The translations under genes and the position numbers were made by a program. A DNA stretch of 7,370 nt from Actinomycetes bacterium. Lineage in GTDB: Bacteria > Actinomycetota > Actinomycetes > Actinomycetales > Cellulomonadaceae. The notes under the pieces were generated by a model. The model saw only the letters and a list, made by a program, of their open reading frames with translations. It did no database searches and was not told the origin of the DNA. The DNA lies in NCBI GenBank assembly GCA_023418375.1, contig JAEZZV010000121.1, forward strand, positions 1 to 7,370. The letters run 5' to 3'. The number at the start of each line of letters is the position of its first letter. Position 1 is the stretch's first letter. Below are positions 5,281-7,370 of the stretch, piece by piece.

Positions 5281-5733
5281 ATGGCGCCACGGTTCGAGGT
5301 CGCCGGCCGCATCGCGCGGCCGGTGCACGAGGTGTTCGAGGCGGTCGCCGACCCCGGCACCCTGTCCCGCTACTTCACGACCGGCGGCGCCCAGGGCCGC
5401 CTGGAGACCGGGGCCACGGTGCAGTGGGACTTCGCCGACGCCCCGGGCGCGTTCCCGGTGCACGTCGTCGAGGTGGTCCCGGACGCGCGCATCGTGTTCC
5501 GCTGGGACGGCGCGGACGACGGCGGCCCGGCGTACGAGACGACCGTCACCATGACGTTCGAGCCGCTCGACGACGGCCGGACGCTCGTGCGGATCGCCGA
5601 GGAGGGGTGGCGGGACAGCGAGGCGGGCTGGACGTCGTCGTACGGCAACTGCGAGGGGTGGACGCACATGCTCTGCGCGATGAAGGCCTGGGTCGAGCAC
5701 GGCCTGAACCTGCGCGAGGGCTTCTACGTCTGA
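5281..5733 (+). CDS. SRPBCC (AHSA1-like) domain protein
   Basis: A 150-residue single-domain protein of the START/Bet v1-like SRPBCC superfamily, closest in style to the AHSA1 (activator of Hsp90 ATPase homologue) group. Visible family features are an N-terminal strand FEVAGRIARPVHEVFEAVADPGTLSRYF, the central TGATVQWDFADAPGAFPVHVVEVVPDARIVFRW, a TTVTMTFEPLDDGRTLVRIAEEGW strand pair, and a C-terminal amphipathic helix (about 120-145) with NCEGWTHMLCAMKAWVEHG that closes the hydrophobic cavity. Such proteins bind hydrophobic ligands. The ligand is unknown here, and an Hsp90 role should not be assumed in bacteria. ArsR-SRPBCC pairs are common, usually co-directional; here they are divergent around a shared operator. 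It is probably repressed by the neighbouring regulator. Confidence 0.9.
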   Translation: MAPRFEVAGRIARPVHEVFEAVADPGTLSRYFTTGGAQGRLETGATVQWDFADAPGAFPVHVVEVVPDARIVFRWDGADDGGPAYETTVTMTFEPLDDGRTLVRIAEEGWRDSEAGWTSSYGNCEGWTHMLCAMKAWVEHGLNLREGFYV

Positions 5734-5734
5734 C

Positions 5735-5774
5735 GCGCCCCCGGACGGGCGCCCGCTGGCCCTCGCCTCCGAGG
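5735..5774. terminator. Weak convergent hairpins between the SRPBCC and MaoC genes
   Basis: GCGCCC (5735-5740) pairs with GGGCGC (5747-5752) around a 6-nt loop directly after the SRPBCC stop. A second small hairpin, CCTCG/CGAGG (5761-5765, 5770-5774), lies nearer the MaoC stop. Both are short and lack T-tracts, so termination here is a tentative reading of a 43-bp convergent gap. Confidence 0.3.
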
Positions 5775-5776
5775 AG

Positions 5777-6682
5777 TCAGGGCAGCGGGCGGACCGTCCC
5801 CGTCAGGTGCGGCTTGCGGGACCAGGCGGCGAACGCGAGGCCGCCGTCGGCGCCGTCCGGCGTCACGCTGACCGACACCGTGGCCGGCAGCAGGACGGGC
5901 GTCGCGAACTCCACGTCCCACGCGTAGGCGTCGCCGCGCGCGGCCGCGCCGACGTCGGCCAGCGCCTTCGCCGCCGTGAGCATGCCGTGCGCGATCGGCC
6001 GCGCGAACCCGAACGCACGCGCCGCGACCCGGGACGTGTGGATCGGGTTGTGGTCCCCGGAGACGGCGGCGTACCGGCGCCCGACGTCGGCCCCCAGCCG
6101 CCACAGCCCGGTCGGCTCGGGCGCGTGCCACTCCGGCCGCTCGGCGTCGGCGGGCCGCTCCGCCCCCGGGATGCGGACCCCTCGCGCGAGGTACGTGGAC
6201 ACACCGCGCCACACGACCTCGCCGTCGGCTGCGAGCTCGGTCACGAAGTCCACGGCGGTCCCGCGCCGGTGCGGGACGAGGTTCTCGACGTGCAGGCGCC
6301 CGTCCAGGACCTCGTCGACCCCGACGGCGCGACGCAGCTCGATGCGGTTCGCGACGTGCACCATGCCGAGCGCGGGCAGCGGGAAGTCGGGGCGCGCCAT
6401 CATCGCCGTCCCGAGCGGGAACCCGAGCGTGTGCAGGTACCCGGCGGGCAGGACGTCGCGCACCTCCTCCCCGACGAGCCGGGCGTACGCCACCACCGCG
6501 TCCGCGTCCGCGCGGATGCCGCGGCTCACGAGGACGACGTCGGGCAGGCTGCCCGCGACCTTCCCCCGGCCGGAGGCCGCCCGCCCGATCCCGCGCGCGA
6601 GCACCGCCGTGCTCGTCGTCGGCCGTGTGACCTCGACGGTCTCCCGTGGCGCACGGCCCGGGCGGGTCTGCGCCCCGCTCAT
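5777..6682 (-). CDS. MaoC-type (3R)-hydroxyacyl-thioester dehydratase, HtdX-like
   Basis: A 301-residue protein with a MaoC/hydratase-2 hot-dog domain in its C-terminal half. The signature Y-AAVSGDHNPIH runs from Tyr204 to His215; Asp210 and His215 match the catalytic Asp/His pair of R-specific enoyl hydratases. A downstream AHGM follows at 231-234. The N-terminal half (about 60-170) probably forms a degenerate second hot-dog, as in the double hot-dog HtdX family. The reaction is reversible (de)hydration of (3R)-hydroxyacyl and trans-2-enoyl thioesters in fatty acid metabolism. The ATG overlaps the upstream reductase stop by 4 bp (ATGA, 6679-6682), indicating coupled translation. The same reductase-dehydratase order occurs in mycobacteria (Rv0242c-Rv0241c, from general knowledge). 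Whether the acyl carrier is CoA or ACP is unresolved. Confidence 0.87.
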   Translation of the reverse strand: MSGAQTRPGRAPRETVEVTRPTTSTAVLARGIGRAASGRGKVAGSLPDVVLVSRGIRADADAVVAYARLVGEEVRDVLPAGYLHTLGFPLGTAMMARPDFPLPALGMVHVANRIELRRAVGVDEVLDGRLHVENLVPHRRGTAVDFVTELAADGEVVWRGVSTYLARGVRIPGAERPADAERPEWHAPEPTGLWRLGADVGRRYAAVSGDHNPIHTSRVAARAFGFARPIAHGMLTAAKALADVGAAARGDAYAWDVEFATPVLLPATVSVSVTPDGADGGLAFAAWSRKPHLTGTVRPLP

Positions 6683-7370
6683 GCGCCCACCATGTTCTGG
6701 CCGCAGACCCGCAGCACCTCGCCGTTCACGCCGCCCGCCTGCGGCGACGCGAGGAAGGCGATGGCCTCCGCGACGTCGACCGGCAGGCCGCCCTGCTGCA
6801 GCGAGGACAGCCGCCGCGCGACCTGCCTGGTCAGCGGCGGGATCTTCGCGGTCATGTCGGTCTCGATGAACCCGGGCGCGACCGCGTTGATCGTGCCGCC
6901 CGCCTCCGCGAGCCGCCCGGACCACGCCTGGACCATCCCGATGACCCCGGCCTTCGACGCCCCGTAGTTGGTCTGGCCGCGGTTGCCCGCGATGCCGCTG
7001 GTGGACGCGACGCCGACGACGCGCGGCGCCTCGCCGAGCCCGCCCGCCTCGAGCAGGGCATCGGTGATCCGCAGCGGAGCGAGCACGTTGACGCCGAGCA
7101 CCGGGTCCCACCGGTCCGGGCCCATGTTCGCGAGCAGCTTGTCCTTGGTGATGCCGGCGTTGTGCACGACGACGTCGAGCCGGCCGTGCCGGGACCGCGC
7201 GTGCGCGAGGAGGCGGGCGGCGGCGTCGTCGGCGGTCACGTCGAGCTGGAGCGCCGAGCCGCGGATCTCGTTGGCGACCTTGGCCAGCGCGTCGCCGGCC
7301 GCGGGGACGTCGACCGCGACGACCGTCGCACCGTCGCGTGCGAGCGTCCGGGCGATGGCCGCGCCGATGC
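6679..7370 (-). CDS. fabG4: 3-oxoacyl-(ACP/CoA) reductase, FabG4-type, C-terminal domain (5' partial)
   Basis: About 229 residues of a short-chain dehydrogenase are visible; the gene runs off the right edge, with the glycine-rich loop just cut (first residues IGAAIARTLARDG). The NAG motif reads HNAG (69-72), and the catalytic set is Asn94, Ser122, Tyr135 and Lys139 in NVLAPL, STSGIAGNRGQTNYGASK. The closing INAVAPGFIETDM and the C-terminus VLRVCGQNMVGA match the FabG4 type rather than housekeeping FabG. FabG4 proteins are long (about 450 residues) with an extra N-terminal flavodoxin-like domain, which would lie outside the window. Members reduce 3-oxoacyl thioesters with NAD(P)H to (3R)-hydroxyacyl products, the substrate of the overlapping downstream dehydratase. 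ATG 7239 is internal and not the start. Subtype is inferred from the C-terminal sequence alone. Confidence 0.88.
   Translation of the reverse strand, partial: IGAAIARTLARDGATVVAVDVPAAGDALAKVANEIRGSALQLDVTADDAAARLLAHARSRHGRLDVVVHNAGITKDKLLANMGPDRWDPVLGVNVLAPLRITDALLEAGGLGEAPRVVGVASTSGIAGNRGQTNYGASKAGVIGMVQAWSGRLAEAGGTINAVAPGFIETDMTAKIPPLTRQVARRLSSLQQGGLPVDVAEAIAFLASPQAGGVNGEVLRVCGQNMVGA

Noticed and set aside
5807..6967. A long plus-strand open frame opposite the MaoC and FabG4 genes.
   Set aside because: It is a GC-driven shadow; the minus strand carries catalytic motifs and a coupled ATGA overlap.
6683..7111. Upstream extension of the MaoC frame giving a 444-residue protein.
   Set aside because: The extension lies out of frame within the FabG4 gene and has shadow-like composition; the ATG at 6682 overlapping the reductase stop gives the expected family length.

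Overview
The window is very GC-rich DNA with dense, closely packed genes, strong third-position GC bias, GTG starts and 4-bp stop/start overlaps. Together with a purS-purQ pair and a FabG4/HtdX-type gene pair, this points to a high-GC actinobacterium, plausibly of the Micrococcales (Cellulomonas/Cellulosimicrobium-like). The taxonomic guess is inference from gene content and style.

Layout. (1) 1-451 (+): the C-terminal part of a zinc-type alcohol dehydrogenase whose 5' end lies outside the window. (2) 528-848 (+): a small membrane lipoprotein of an uncharacterised family. (3) 849-1054: an intergenic region with three copies of an 11-mer, two of which form a 13-bp perfect inverted repeat, upstream of purS. 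(4) 1055-3628 (+): a tight run of purS, purQ, a two-domain GNAT/P-loop kinase-like fusion and a second, RimJ/RimL-type GNAT. It ends in a 10-bp stem hairpin that overlaps the last stop codon. (5) 3677-5196 (-): in transcription order, an ArsR-type regulator, a pentapeptide-repeat protein and a VOC/glyoxalase-fold protein. (6) 5281-5733 (+): an SRPBCC/AHSA1-type protein divergent from the ArsR gene. The AT-rich gap between them contains a perfect 8-bp inverted repeat overlapping a likely -10 box. (7) 5777-7370 (-): a MaoC-type hydratase overlapped by 4 bp with an upstream FabG4-type 3-oxoacyl reductase that runs off the window.

How the genes work together. PurS and PurQ are two subunits of formylglycinamide ribonucleotide amidotransferase; the synthetase subunit PurL is not in the window. 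The GNAT-kinase fusion and second GNAT share their strand and spacing, so they may be co-transcribed with purSQ, but no functional link is visible. The ArsR/SRPBCC pair looks like a self-contained divergent regulatory module. The FabG4/MaoC pair would carry out the reduction and dehydration (or, reversed, hydration and oxidation) steps of fatty acyl-thioester metabolism.

Most of the window is ordinary chromosomal core. I see no mobile element, CRISPR array, RNA gene or defence system. The best candidates for a second look are the GNAT-kinase fusion, the triple 11-mer upstream of purS, the ArsR operator and the duplicated hairpin at the 3650 convergent junction.
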